In this document: in pieces, positions 1 through 10,007 of the stretch
Layout: every line of letters starts with the position of its first letter
Position numbering within the stretch: position 1 is the first letter of the stretch
Assembly: GCA_001414485.1 (NCBI GenBank)
Contig: LLEY01000008.1
Coordinates: forward strand, 124,001-188,000
Source: Calycina herbarum
Taxonomy: Eukaryota; Ascomycota; Leotiomycetes; Helotiales; Pezizellaceae
Direction of reading: 5' to 3'
Length of the DNA stretch: 64,000 nucleotides
The notes under the pieces: generated by a model
Database searches by the model: none
Told to the model about the DNA's origin: nothing
What the model saw: only the letters and a program-made list of their open reading frames with translations
Position numbers and translations under genes: made by a program

Positions 1-723
1 GTTGTGATGGATGTCCATATATCGGCATGCCTGCTTTCAAATTGGGTGAGGAGGTTCGATTGCTCAACAATGATATTCAATTGTAAGGGCAGGGCATTTT
101 TTCGCAATTTTTACACACATGGGAATGGCAATGGGGATTTGGCAAGGCGTTTATGTTAGATGGATGGAGTACCAACGTACATGGGATGGATACCAAGGCT
201 TGGTTTAGGGCCGAACATGCATGAGGTTGGGGGATTATGTAAATGAATTCGATGAACATATTTGAGAAGGGAACGAAAAGAATACAGCATTTGCATTGCA
301 CCTACTTTTTTCATTTCCATTTTTGTGTGGCTACATGTGCTCTCCGTACTTCTTGACGTTGATTTCAACTCAATCTGGATATGAACCTGGTGTTCTGTTT
401 TCAAAAAATGACACTAAATTACAAAATATTCTTGCAAGTCGAGTAGATTATTTAGACTTCTCTTCTCGAGACGCGTCTGATTCCTATACGATCGAGACCT
501 CAACAGAGAGAGGTGGGATTTGTTAGAGGGGGTTTGTTGAGTCGACAATGCTGACCTCCATGAGGAACGAGGGATCCAAATCAGATGGCGCTGAAGTCGA
601 AAAGCAGATAAATGAGGAAAACAAATTCGACGAGGTTCAAGTCGCATTCAAAGTCGAAACACCTATGTCGCTATCAAGGTACCGATTACATCTCATCTAT
701 CAGCACATACTGTACACAATACT
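1..723. other. Gene-free left edge
   Basis: Only short overlapping open frames are present in several phases, none with recognisable motifs or a good start context. I see no gene here. The right part probably includes the 3' untranslated region of the minus-strand formyltransferase that ends at 724. Confidence 0.4.
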
Positions 724-2598
724 TTACAAATTCCCATCTCCTTTCTTCTCCTGAGTCCACGACCTAACCCTCCTAACAAACCTCCCCCCATCCTCATCCC
801 AATCCCAATCCTCTTCCTCCCTCTCTCCCTCCTTCTCATCAAACCCAACTTCTCTCTCTAAAACTGCCTCGTTCTCCTCTAGAGGATAAGCCCATAAGTC
901 TCTTACTCTTCTAGAGAAAGGGAGTAATACCTCGCGGGCGTTGCCGATTGGTTGGCCGCCGAGGATTAGTTTTACGACTTGGATGTAGTGGCCTTTGTGC
1001 AGGAATACTGCTGCTTGGCCGTTGTTGAACCAGAGGATTTTTTGGAGGGGGGGTTCTGTTGTGTTGGAGGAGTCGGAGGAGGTGGGTGTGTGAGGGATGT
1101 TGGATGACTTCGAGGGGTCGACTGTCGAGGTTATGGTGGTTGGCTCTGGGGTGGTGGACATGGTGGGTGTTTCTGAGAGTTCAACGGCGTCTGATGATGT
1201 CGAAAATTCGCTGGACTTGGGGTCGGCTGGTTTAGATAACTCCAAACCCTCTCGAGAATCAGAACCCTTCGAGAATAACGTCTCATACACCCTAAACTCC
1301 CCCACGCTCGATGCCTCTTTCCTCGTATTCTTAAAGATATCTCTTACCCTCTCCCTCGACAAAATCTCAAAATACGGTTGGAAGATGACATGAGCATCCC
1401 TCGTCTTCTTCTTCTTCTCAATGGTAAAATTATGGACCTTCTTCGAGGGGCTCTGGTCCTTAGGAGGAGGAGCAATAGGAACAACAGGTTTCCAAATCGT
1501 ACTCCATAACCGTCCTAAAGCATTCTGTCTCCTCACCAAATCCTCAGCTCCCCATTTTTCCCAATTTATTTCCGAGTCTTTGGATGTGATTTTTGGTGCT
1601 AATTTCAACTTCTGCTTCTCTTTACTTTGATCAAGATAAGGTGAGATGTCTATTACAGGCGGGATATAAAGTTTGGCCTTCAAGCCCTCCAGGAGGAGGG
1701 ATGCGGCTTTGGGTATTACTTCTTGCAGCAGTTGGGGATAGGTTGTACCAGGGAAGATGTGGAGGGGTGGGGTTTGTGAGAGGATTGCGCCACGGTCGAA
1801 GGATGTTGGGGAGAGCGTTTGGAGGGTTATTCCTGTTTTTTGGGTGCCGTTGATTATGGCGTGTTGAAGGGGGGCTGCGCCTCGGTAGCTGGGGGGTTTG
1901 TTAGTTTTGAACTGGGATGGGTGAGTGGGGGAGAAAGGGAGGACAGAGCATGAGATGATAGAAGGCAGGAAATGGCGGAAGAGAAGGGGACTCACTTGGG
2001 GAGGAGAGAGGGGTGGATGTTTAGACCGCCGTATTCGACTGCCTCAAGGAGACGGCGGGGGATGAAGAGACCGAATGAGACGGTGATGATGAGGTTTATG
2101 GATTCATTTCCAAAACTTGGCAATTTCAACTAGAATTTTGAGATTAGAAAATACTTGTATCAAGATGAAAACGTAATAAGCAACGAACCTTCTCATCCGT
2201 CCAACATTGTTCGGGAGTATGTGTGGGAAGACCCAATTCTTTAGCTAGAGCAATTATCGGTACTATCAAACACATTAGCCTTGTCCTTGAAAATCAAGAT
2301 AACGAGAAATAAATATACCATAGCGAAGCTGCTTCTGTCCCCGTCCAGCCTTTTTAGGTGCCTGATGAAGGACGTCAATTGATGCAATGAATTCGGGGCT
2401 CCTCAAATGCTCCGCGTGGATCGCCCGCAATGAAGCGCAGCTGAATTCATCAGAGCCGGCAAAGAGAATTCGAAGGGGTTTTGAGATTCCAGAGGAACTG
2501 TATAGACGACGACTCGGGGAACGGATGAGAGCTTTTGGGGATGCGATGGAGGTTAGATGATTGAGTGTGCGATAGGGGCGGCTGGTAAGAAGCCTCAT
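724..2598 (-). CDS. FMT1: Methionyl-tRNA formyltransferase, mitochondrial
   Basis: Formylates Met-tRNAi with 10-formyl-tetrahydrofolate for mitochondrial translation initiation. Four exons read 2598-2319, 2262-2189, 2129-1996 and 1888-724, giving 550 residues; all three introns have GT..AG ends and the frame is continuous. Visible landmarks are an N-terminal presequence rich in Arg and Ser (residues 1-40), the Rossmann start LRILFAGSDEFS near residue 42, the folate-site segment ITVSFGLFIPRRLL, and the family signature HPSLLPNYRGAAP near residue 160. A C-terminal domain follows (HKGHYIQVVKLILGGQPIGNARE). The protein is longer than bacterial enzymes (about 310 residues) because of a Ser/Thr/Pro-rich insertion at about residues 370-430, just before the C-terminal domain. 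The start ATG at 2598 is the first in frame before the presequence. Identity is secure; exact splice sites are by eye. Confidence 0.9.
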
Positions 2599-3458
2599 CG
2601 TGAAATTATGAGTTGCATCTCAAAATGTATCTGGAAAGAGATTCTCTATAGTGCATTTATCATTTTATTGTCTTGATTGGGGGTGGGTTTGGTGCGATTT
2701 TGATGGGTGCAAATAGGAGGTTGGAGAAAATGAGATGCGCCGGCTGTGGTTGGTTGCCGGCCGTTGAAAATCTCCGATAACGCCGATAAAAAAACTGAAA
2801 ACCAATTGAGGTGCGTTTATAAAATTCTTCTATTGTTTCTTGGGGATGATTTTTATAAATAATATGCTGCTATCTATGATGCCTATGATTTAGATGTAAA
2901 GGTTTAGTTAATTTACAACTATTTCCAGTCACTTACCAAGGACCCAAAAGCCATATACGATTTTGCACTCGATTTATATGTCTTCTATAGCTTGACAATC
3001 TAAAATATCTACAATTCCTAATTTCAATTTTTCAAATTGAAGCCACCTAAACGAGGCTAGAAGGTGAAATGAACTATGTAGTTCCCTCAGGGCTTACTGT
3101 CTAAGCGACGTACAACGAGGATCTTGTCAGAGAACTATTGTTCTCAAAGAAAAGACAATATTCATTTTATTCTTTGAGAGGTTTTTTGTCAGATTAGTCT
3201 CCTTGTAAGTAGTCAGTCCTCTACAACTGTTGAACAGTGGCCCGAGATGGAAGTATATTAACGCATTAGGGCGAAATTTCTCTTAATAGAGTTTAGCTCT
3301 CAGAACATAGATTTAAATCTTGGAAACAGTATATCTACTACAATGAATCTAATTGAAATCCTAAAGATAGATGAAAAATAGTAGTTTTAGACAACTCTGA
3401 AAATTGAGCATAAAGTTTAGCACTTTACACTCACTATCGAAGATCCATACAATTCAAT
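2599..3458. other. Intergenic region with a 10-bp inverted repeat
   Basis: Upstream of both the minus-strand FMT1 and the plus-strand orphan gene at 3459, so it probably holds both promoters. It contains a perfect 10-bp inverted repeat, TCTCAAAGAA at 3142-3151 and TTCTTTGAGA at 3170-3179, with an 18-bp AT-rich loop. No coding frame is convincing. Confidence 0.4.
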
Positions 3459-4091
3459 ATGTCTCTTCATCTTTCTCACCCCGATACGCCAATTGCCATC
3501 TCCGCTCACCATGAGCAGGAGTGGCAGAATGAACACGATCCTTTCGACTCTGCACCAGACTACTACAAGACTAAAGCGCGACATCTCCATTTCACATGGA
3601 ATGACCGCTTCCTCGCGTTCCGCGATATTGCGTATGGTCCACTGCCTGAGGTAAAACTCGGTGAAGGTCGCTTTTCGAAGGAAGGCGTTCGATACAGGCA
3701 GCTATACAGCCCCAATCCAAGAAATTTAGTCTTTAAAATTCCCGGAGATCAGTTCATTAACTCAGCAGAATTGAACTCACCACCTAGTGTTCTTGATTTT
3801 ACGATCTGCATTGCAGAGGACGAATGCCCGGATGGTGCGTTGATTGATCTCGCTTGCACCAATGGGGAATCCATTTGGAAGATCGTTCGAAATTCAGTGG
3901 ACTACAGGGAGATTGTCGCTTGTAATCTAGACGTGGAGTTTGGAAAGCCAACTGAAGATCCAGAATCCCGATCCGTCCCACAGCAGACTTCCCTCAATCG
4001 ACCCGGTTCAGTGCGACGACTTACGGGCTCAGTTACGGGCTCAGTTCGAGGACTTATGAGAAAATTGACGGGAAAAGGGAAGAAGAACTGA
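3459..4091 (+). CDS. Orphan protein, paralogue of the gene at 62719-63300
   Basis: An intronless 210-residue protein that I cannot place in a known family. A second copy, diverged but collinear, lies on the opposite strand at the far end of the window. Shared blocks in order: ARHLHFTW (residues 40-47), GEGRFSKEGVRYRQ (68-81), PGDQF (95-99), CPDGALIDL (123-131), a VRN block (143-145), FGKPTEDPES (161-170), and a basic tail with RGLMRKL (197-203). The tail is Lys/Arg-rich and ends GKGKKN. There is no signal peptide or membrane segment, so it is probably intracellular. The start context (aatATGtct) is acceptable and the first shared block lies well inside. Upstream is FMT1, divergent; downstream is a repeat-rich desert. 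Function unknown. Confidence 0.75.
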   Translation: MSLHLSHPDTPIAISAHHEQEWQNEHDPFDSAPDYYKTKARHLHFTWNDRFLAFRDIAYGPLPEVKLGEGRFSKEGVRYRQLYSPNPRNLVFKIPGDQFINSAELNSPPSVLDFTICIAEDECPDGALIDLACTNGESIWKIVRNSVDYREIVACNLDVEFGKPTEDPESRSVPQQTSLNRPGSVRRLTGSVTGSVRGLMRKLTGKGKKN

Positions 4092-5877
4092 GTCCGATCA
4101 GTTCTCATTTTCTCCTCACTCGGTCAAAATTTCAAGTCAACAAAGAATTTCTCTCTAAGGGAGCTAATTCTCTTTGAGCCGTGAGGTTCAATTATCTTTG
4201 TTCGCGTGCGAACAAACATTAGGCCCCTACCCCTAGAACCCCGTAAAATATAATTTAAATTGCCCCATATTCTTACCTGTCTACTTAATATGTCTTCCCA
4301 ATTTGTTATCTACTTTTCTTTGTCATCCCCCTCTCCCTCTTAGATCATGCAGTGCCTTTAAATTATTAGCCTTGAGCTGCTCAAGAAATTGGAATCGATT
4401 ATTTGGGGGACACTTGCTGATTAGTGGAGGCATGGAAGAAGTAGGGCGGCTACGGCAGGTTTTGCTTAACCAAGTGTGTAGCCACAACTCTCTAAGGTGT
4501 GATATACAACTTCTTAACAGAAGACCCTTTTGTTTTTATTAATTAATATAATACATTTTTAAAGGTTATAGAATACAGTGTTACAGCCTTTTTAAAAATT
4601 AAAAAGTACAATAGTTATAATAAAATTAAGTCGTACACTGTTTTTATATTAATTACAAGTCCAATCTAGTATATATCACTTATTAACCGCAGTATTATAT
4701 TAGTGAACGTAGATTTTATGCTTCTAGTGACAGGTGCTTATGTATTACTTTATTCTCAAGTGTTCTTCGAATAATCGATTCTAAAAAATTCAACAAGATA
4801 GTTAGATATGAAATAAAAGAAGAAAATCTTGTCGCGAACGAGAAATAGAGAATAAATATACTGAAAAGCTGTGTATGTCACCTCAATACAACTTATCTTT
4901 CAAGATTTAGGTCATAATTGTTATTTAATATCTGTAATTGCTTGTGTTGGTAAAGAATCTCATAATGAGTTTGAAGCTCAATTTTTATCATTGGAATAGA
5001 AATCACAGCACTTCTCTCACTTATCCTCACTTATCATTAAGTGATAAACACTTAGTTAGTTGGGATTTGATGAAGTAAATCATGGCGTCGAAGAAGAATG
5101 CGTGGACTACTTTCTAGAAGAACTGTTAGCTGTTATTCGTTCAGAAGATGGACAATACCTTGTTGGTATTTTGGGCCTTTGAGGGGGAAAAATTGTTTTC
5201 ACTAAATAAACTTGGGAACAATGACCTCTTTATTTCTTTGAGGCTCCAACAATAATTGAAGTGGTCTCTTTAAGGATTATTGGGGTTGTAGCAATGGCCA
5301 TTATCTTAAAATCGAGCCCATAAGGAGCTTTTCTTTGAAGGTAGTATCTACTCGATGACTTGCACTTGATCGTCTTTATTCGCATACGATATTAGATCAC
5401 TCTTGTAGATCTCCATTGTCATTCACCGTATGTTCTGGTTTTTTTTAAATATACTTCACGTAATGGTCAAAAATAATTATTAATTTGAATTGAATTTTAT
5501 TATAATAAAAATTGACATTTTATTTCTTTGTTCAACAAAGACCAACCATAACCCTTGTATCCGAAATATAAACGCCTAAATTATGATATCCCTTCTCCTT
5601 GTTCAACAAAGACAAACCCAACATCTCTTTTGCGAATACTCTCTCCAAATGCTCTCCAATAAACTCGAAAAAGTTCAGTCTGGAAACTCTGCTCGCATGG
5701 GCGAAATACACCAAATACTCTCTCTAGCAAACTCAAACAATGTCTCAGTGTCTGGCAACTCTGCTCGCTTGGGCGAAGTACGCTTGGCACTATGACTTTG
5801 TTTGCGGGAAGCGGGTTAAATGCTTCGCAGTAGACCATCCTTCAAATTGTGCAGCACCTCATTTTGCGAACTCCCTC
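4092..5877. other. AT-rich gene-free region with a degenerate tandem repeat
   Basis: AT-rich, with no coding frame I believe. At about 5650-5783 a unit of roughly 66 bp occurs twice; the core ACTCTGCTCGCNTGGGCGAA appears near 5687 and again near 5758. A short motif TTGTTCAACAAAGAC also occurs twice (near 5527 and 5599). Short open frames over this repeat on both strands look like by-products of it. Confidence 0.4.
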
Positions 5878-6507
5878 TCATCCAAGAAAGGGGACTCTAA
5901 AAGTAGAGCTGTCCCAAAACTCCTTTACGTAATGTACAGGAGCTTGAAAGGCGAAGTAGCACGTAAGAATCGCGAAGAACAACGATAAAGGTGTGAAACA
6001 GTCGAAGTCTGAGTCGTGAAACCATAAAGAGATAAAGGCTAGGATCCCAGCGAATCTGTTGAAGTAGCATGAGAGAGCTGCGAAGATTACCAAGAGAGGT
6101 GTGAAATAGTTCAAGAATCTATCAGAAGTTCCTTCGTGAAAGCATAGGGCTAGAACAAAAGAGAGTATACTGATAAGAACTCCGAAGCTCGATTTTGCGA
6201 CCTGGTCGCAAAACCCTTCAAGACCTTTATCAATTCGCCAGTTAAAAGGTTCCCCAGTGAGATTTGAGGCTATCCATAATGCATCATTTGCCAATTGGTA
6301 CCCAAGATACATTTTGGAGAGCATTGAGAGATATTCGAAGGTGTAGTAAGAGAAGCGGAGTTTGAAAAAGTAGAAAGAGTAGTGGTTTTCTAGGCTAAAG
6401 CTTAGGAGGTTTACTACTATCCATTTGTCCCAGAAAAAGAAAACGACCAAGAGCGCATACAAAATGAATCGGAGGAAGCACATAGTGGGCGACATGTGGG
6501 TCGTCAT
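5878..6507 (-). CDS. Hypothetical multi-pass membrane protein
   Basis: A 209-residue intronless frame. Hydrophobic segments are seen at about residues 11-27 (FLRFILYALLVVFFFW), 106-122, 130-148, 152-163 and 173-192, so about five membrane passes, with a polar loop between the first and second that holds a possible amphipathic stretch. No family recognised. The composition is rich in Phe, Tyr and Leu. The ATG at 6507 is the first of two nearby (MTTHM). It sits alone between a degenerate tandem repeat and a poly-C tract next to a transposon, so it may be a lineage-specific or decaying gene. Real coding status is moderately likely because of length and a coherent hydropathy pattern. Confidence 0.5.
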   Translation of the reverse strand: MTTHMSPTMCFLRFILYALLVVFFFWDKWIVVNLLSFSLENHYSFYFFKLRFSYYTFEYLSMLSKMYLGYQLANDALWIASNLTGEPFNWRIDKGLEGFCDQVAKSSFGVLISILSFVLALCFHEGTSDRFLNYFTPLLVIFAALSCYFNRFAGILAFISLWFHDSDFDCFTPLSLFFAILTCYFAFQAPVHYVKEFWDSSTFRVPFLG

Positions 6508-6971
6508 TTTGGGAAAAATGAAAATTGGTGTATTTGTGGTTGTGTTTGTTGAAGCTGCTAAGGATATAGTCGGAAGGATATGGATATGAAAACTGTGAAG
6601 AGATAGTCGCTAGTATTTTATACTGTGGAATTAATTTTGTTCCTTTTGGTTGTTTAATCTGTCTTTATTTGGCCTTCCTGCAAGCCCTTTGGTCAATTGG
6701 TTTCTGTTCTCGCTTTTTCGGAGGAAAGGGATAAAGGGGTCGATTAGCCGAGAGCGCGTTCCAAGGACTAAAATGAACAACTATCTCCGCTCAATCTTGC
6801 ATATCCCCCCTAATCACCTCAAGTCTCAACAACTTCTTCTTTGAGGACTCTCCAGGAGTGGAGCCTTTGAACGACCGAGTATACGAAAGGATCACATCAA
6901 ACAAATTTAAGCAGACGCATGTCCAACAATGAGATTTTGGGCTCCCAAATCTCTAGTTTCAAAGGAACTGA

Positions 6972-6996
6972 CCCCCCCCCCCCCCCCCCCCCCCCC
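6972..6996. repeat. 25-bp poly-C tract
   Basis: An uninterrupted run of 25 cytosines in otherwise mixed sequence. Length may be unreliable in the assembly. It lies about 330 bp left of the transposon at 7324. Confidence 0.9.
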
Positions 6997-7422
6997 TGAC
7001 TGCAAGGAATAGCAATGTCATTAAATGACTAGGGCAGTTAATTTGGCTACTTTAGTGACAGGTTAGAGACAATTTGACATCTGGCTTAGAGGCAGAATTG
7101 TGATTCCGGGTCATTTCGATGACGCGTGACCTCAAAAAAAGGCGCTTCCAAATAACAGTTCATAAAAGTCCAGGACATTTGGTTACCAAATGAATTGGTA
7201 TTCAAAATATTAACCAAAAAGGAAGCACAAAACACGAAGAGGTAGTTTTATATGAATAAATCAAAGCAGATCATAATTATGGTTAAACAATTAGTTTAGT
7301 AAAAAGGGGTTCATTTTAAATTAACGTCATCCACAAGCGAGTGCAACACACAAGTGAATGCAACACGGAATTGCACCAGACGCGTCACCCCAACTAAAAC
7401 TCGAATACCACTATAACCAACG

Positions 7423-9364
7423 ATGTAAAATAAAAGCGACGAAAGGAAAATTCTCCTAGCTAGTTAGGCTATGGATCGTGACCGTGATTTAAGCGCTAGA
7501 GCCGCTGCTACAATCTATGGGGTCGATCATAGTACACTAGGTCGCCGACGACATAGTTAACCTTCACGACGCGATTCTACGCCTAAATCTCGAAAGCTTA
7601 TAGATCTAGAGGAGTTAGTAATAGTTTAATATATCCTCGACCTCGATGCACGCGCATTTCCTCCTAGACTTGCTAGTGTAACAGATATGGTGAACCGACT
7701 ACTCTATGACCGTAACGCGGCACCTGTTGGTAGGAACTGGGCTTTTAACTTTATAAAGCGACAACAAGTCTTATAAACGTGTCTTTATCGGAAGTATGAT
7801 TACTAGAGGGCCTAATGCGAAGACCTTGATACGATTTCTACGTGGTTCTGACTAGTTCAAAATATAACTGCTAAATATGGTATCTAAGATGAAGATATCT
7901 ATAACTTTGATAAGACGGGATTTATAATAGGTATTATCTCGACAGGAATGGTAGTTATAAGCGCTAAAAGACGTAGGAGGCCGAAAATGGCTCAGCAAGG
8001 TAATAAAGAATAGGTTACAGTTATTTAGGGTGTTAGTTCCTATGGCTACGCGGTCCCCCCGTTTATCATCGTTGCTGGCAAATACCACCTCGCGCCATGG
8101 TATGAAAATAGTGAATTACTAAAGAACTGGCGTATTGCTGTAAGCGATAACGGTTGGATAACAAATAAAAGGGGTCTTAAATGGCTTTAGCACTTCAACG
8201 AGCATACTAGAGGTCGGATAACTGGGATATACCGTCTACTTATCCTCGACGGCCACGAGAGCCACTGTAACGGCACGAAACGGATACTACTACAAAAGAG
8301 GCATATGGAAGTGCGTTCGATAGAATGACATATCCGAATGCTAGGCTCTGATACGAAGGAAAAGACCAAATTGGTCTTTCCCGATAGAGAGGAGGCAGCT
8401 ATTTACAAGAGGTTCGGACAATAGTAAGTCCGGAAGCCATCTGGCTTTTCCAAAACCTGAAACAACATCCGTATCGTATCCCATTCGGCACGTAGACTCG
8501 GCAATTCCAATTCTGATCATTCCGATCAATTCCTGATGGTTCCATCACAGCCACCACTTAACAGATTTTGAGCTTTATTGTAAAGAGAACAATATTATTA
8601 CCCTCTATATGCCTCCTCATTCGTCTCACCTCCTTCAGCCTCTCGACGTTGGTTGTTTTAGCCTACTGAAGCAGGCATATGGGCGGCATATTAAAGGTAT
8701 AATGCGGAGACATATTACACATATTACAAAAGCCGACTTTTTGCCTGCCTTCTATGCCGCCTTCCAGCAAGCCATGACGCCAGTAAATATTCGAGGGAGC
8801 TTCCGAGGAGCTAGGCTTATTCTATTTAATCTAAGAAGTGTAATATCTCTACTAGATATTAAGCCACGTACACCAACACCCTCTGAATCAGCTATTAACC
8901 TACCTCCATAGGTTTCAAAGACCCCGAATAACCCAATTAAAGCGACTTCACAATCTGAATTCCTAAAATCCCGTATTTCTATATATTAAAATAGCTCGCC
9001 GACTTCAATTTTCCAGGCAATTAACCAATTTACAAAAGGGGCACATAGGATAATACACCAGGTTACATTATTAAAGGCAGAGGTCCAGGACCTTCAAGAG
9101 GCAAATCAAACCCTAAGCAAGCGTCGAAGGGCTAGAAAGACACGTGTCTGTCAAGGAGGAACACTGACTTTACAAGAGGGGCAGAACCTTTTGTCCTAGA
9201 AGGATATCCAGAGTACTATACAACAGGAAGAGGATAAAGAGGGAGGGGTAGCTACTAGACTCCGACCAAGGGAACGACGCTATAAACGATACGGCAATAC
9301 TGGTCATAATATACGTACCTATGAAATTGATATTGATATATCTGAAGAAGAGGAATTAGAGTAG
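7423..9364 (+). pseudogene. Broken Fot1-like DDE transposase
   Basis: From the ATG at 7423 to the stop at 9364 the frame stays constant over 551 codons once the solo LTR and one copy of its target duplication (8266-8554) are set aside, so there are no indels. More than a dozen internal stops are all TAG or TAA where CAG, CAA or TGG would be expected. Visible parts: an N-terminal helix-turn-helix with ARAAATIYGVDHSTLGRRR (from 7495), a CENP-B-type HTH region, the catalytic NFDKTGF (near 7900; the family usually has DETGF, so E to K fits G-to-A damage), LLILDGHESH (near 8240) and HSSHLLQPLDVG (near 8620) carrying the second and third acidic residues, and a coiled, charged C-terminus. Non-functional. 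Confidence 0.88.
8266..8549. mobile_element. Solo LTR inserted in the transposase
   Basis: 284 bp beginning TGTAACGGCACG and ending TTCCATCACA, the TG..CA ends of a retrotransposon LTR. It is flanked by a perfect 5-bp duplication GCCAC (8261-8265 and 8550-8554). Setting it aside restores continuity of the transposase reading frame around the conserved DGHESH motif, which dates the LTR insertion after the transposon. No internal retrotransposon sequence remains, so it is a recombination-derived solo LTR. Confidence 0.9.
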
Positions 9365-9548
9365 TTTTAATCAATTTTGTTTGTTGTAGGTAGTTAATTA
9401 TTATTTTTATTAGGGTAGTGCGATTCCGTGTTGCATTCACTTGTGTGTTGCACTCGCTTGTGAATGACGTTATGGTTGGGGGTAAAAGTCACGAGATAAG
9501 AAAAGGCTTTCCTTTACTTACCTCTGAGGTATGGGAGATATAAGGGAA

Positions 9549-10007
9549 TTAACATCGGAGTATGTGATCCCCCTCATCGTCGGAGCTTTCCGTTGAGGAA
9601 AGGCATCGGGTCAGCCCATTATCTTCATCCTCAGAGTCTCCAAAGAGAATATAACAACTGATTATATCTCCCTCGTCGTCGGCGTTATTGTCTTCATCGC
9701 CAGAGATTTGATTATCGACCTCCTCAAACTCGGCTAGCATATCTTCTAGTAGCTGAGCTAATTCCATCTCTAACTCGTCAAGATTAGGTTCATTGGAACC
9801 GACAACGAGATCTTCCACGACGTGGAGGTATAAGAGCACTGCTAGGTACAACTCAAGAGCGATAAATATTGGCTCAAGTCCTGCACAAAAGAGGGCAAAG
9901 TTCAAAAGGACAATTCTGACGTATTGCTGGAGAAGGGTAGGCATCCTGGTTGATTTATGGAAGTAAAGTGAGTTGAAAGTTCTTAGGAGACCATGAAGTG
10001 AAGACAC
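9549..10007 (-). CDS. Hypothetical acidic protein with a hydrophobic segment
   Basis: A 152-residue frame just right of the transposon. It has a hydrophobic stretch at about residues 31-62 (VRIVLLNFALFCAGLEPIFI and on), then a strongly acidic C-terminal half with runs such as DEDNNADDEGD and SDDEGD. A second in-frame ATG (MPTLLQQ) lies 21 residues in, at 9944, and could be the true start. No family recognised. Composition bias may come from simple sequence, so coding status is uncertain. Confidence 0.4.
   Translation of the reverse strand: MSSLHGLLRTFNSLYFHKSTRMPTLLQQYVRIVLLNFALFCAGLEPIFIALELYLAVLLYLHVVEDLVVGSNEPNLDELEMELAQLLEDMLAEFEEVDNQISGDEDNNADDEGDIISCYILFGDSEDEDNGLTRCLSSTESSDDEGDHILRC

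Larger units (their letters stand above)
7324..9470 (+). mobile_element. Fot1/pogo-class Tc1-mariner transposon, RIP-damaged
   Basis: A complete 2147-bp DNA transposon. The 53-bp terminal inverted repeats at 7324-7376 and 9418-9470 differ at only two positions, both transitions. The element is flanked by TA on both sides (7322-7323 and 9471-9472), the target duplication of Tc1/mariner elements. It encodes one transposase frame on the plus strand, broken by nonsense codons, and is interrupted by a 284-bp solo LTR. Transition-only damage with preserved length is what RIP leaves. The copy must be non-autonomous now. Confidence 0.92.
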
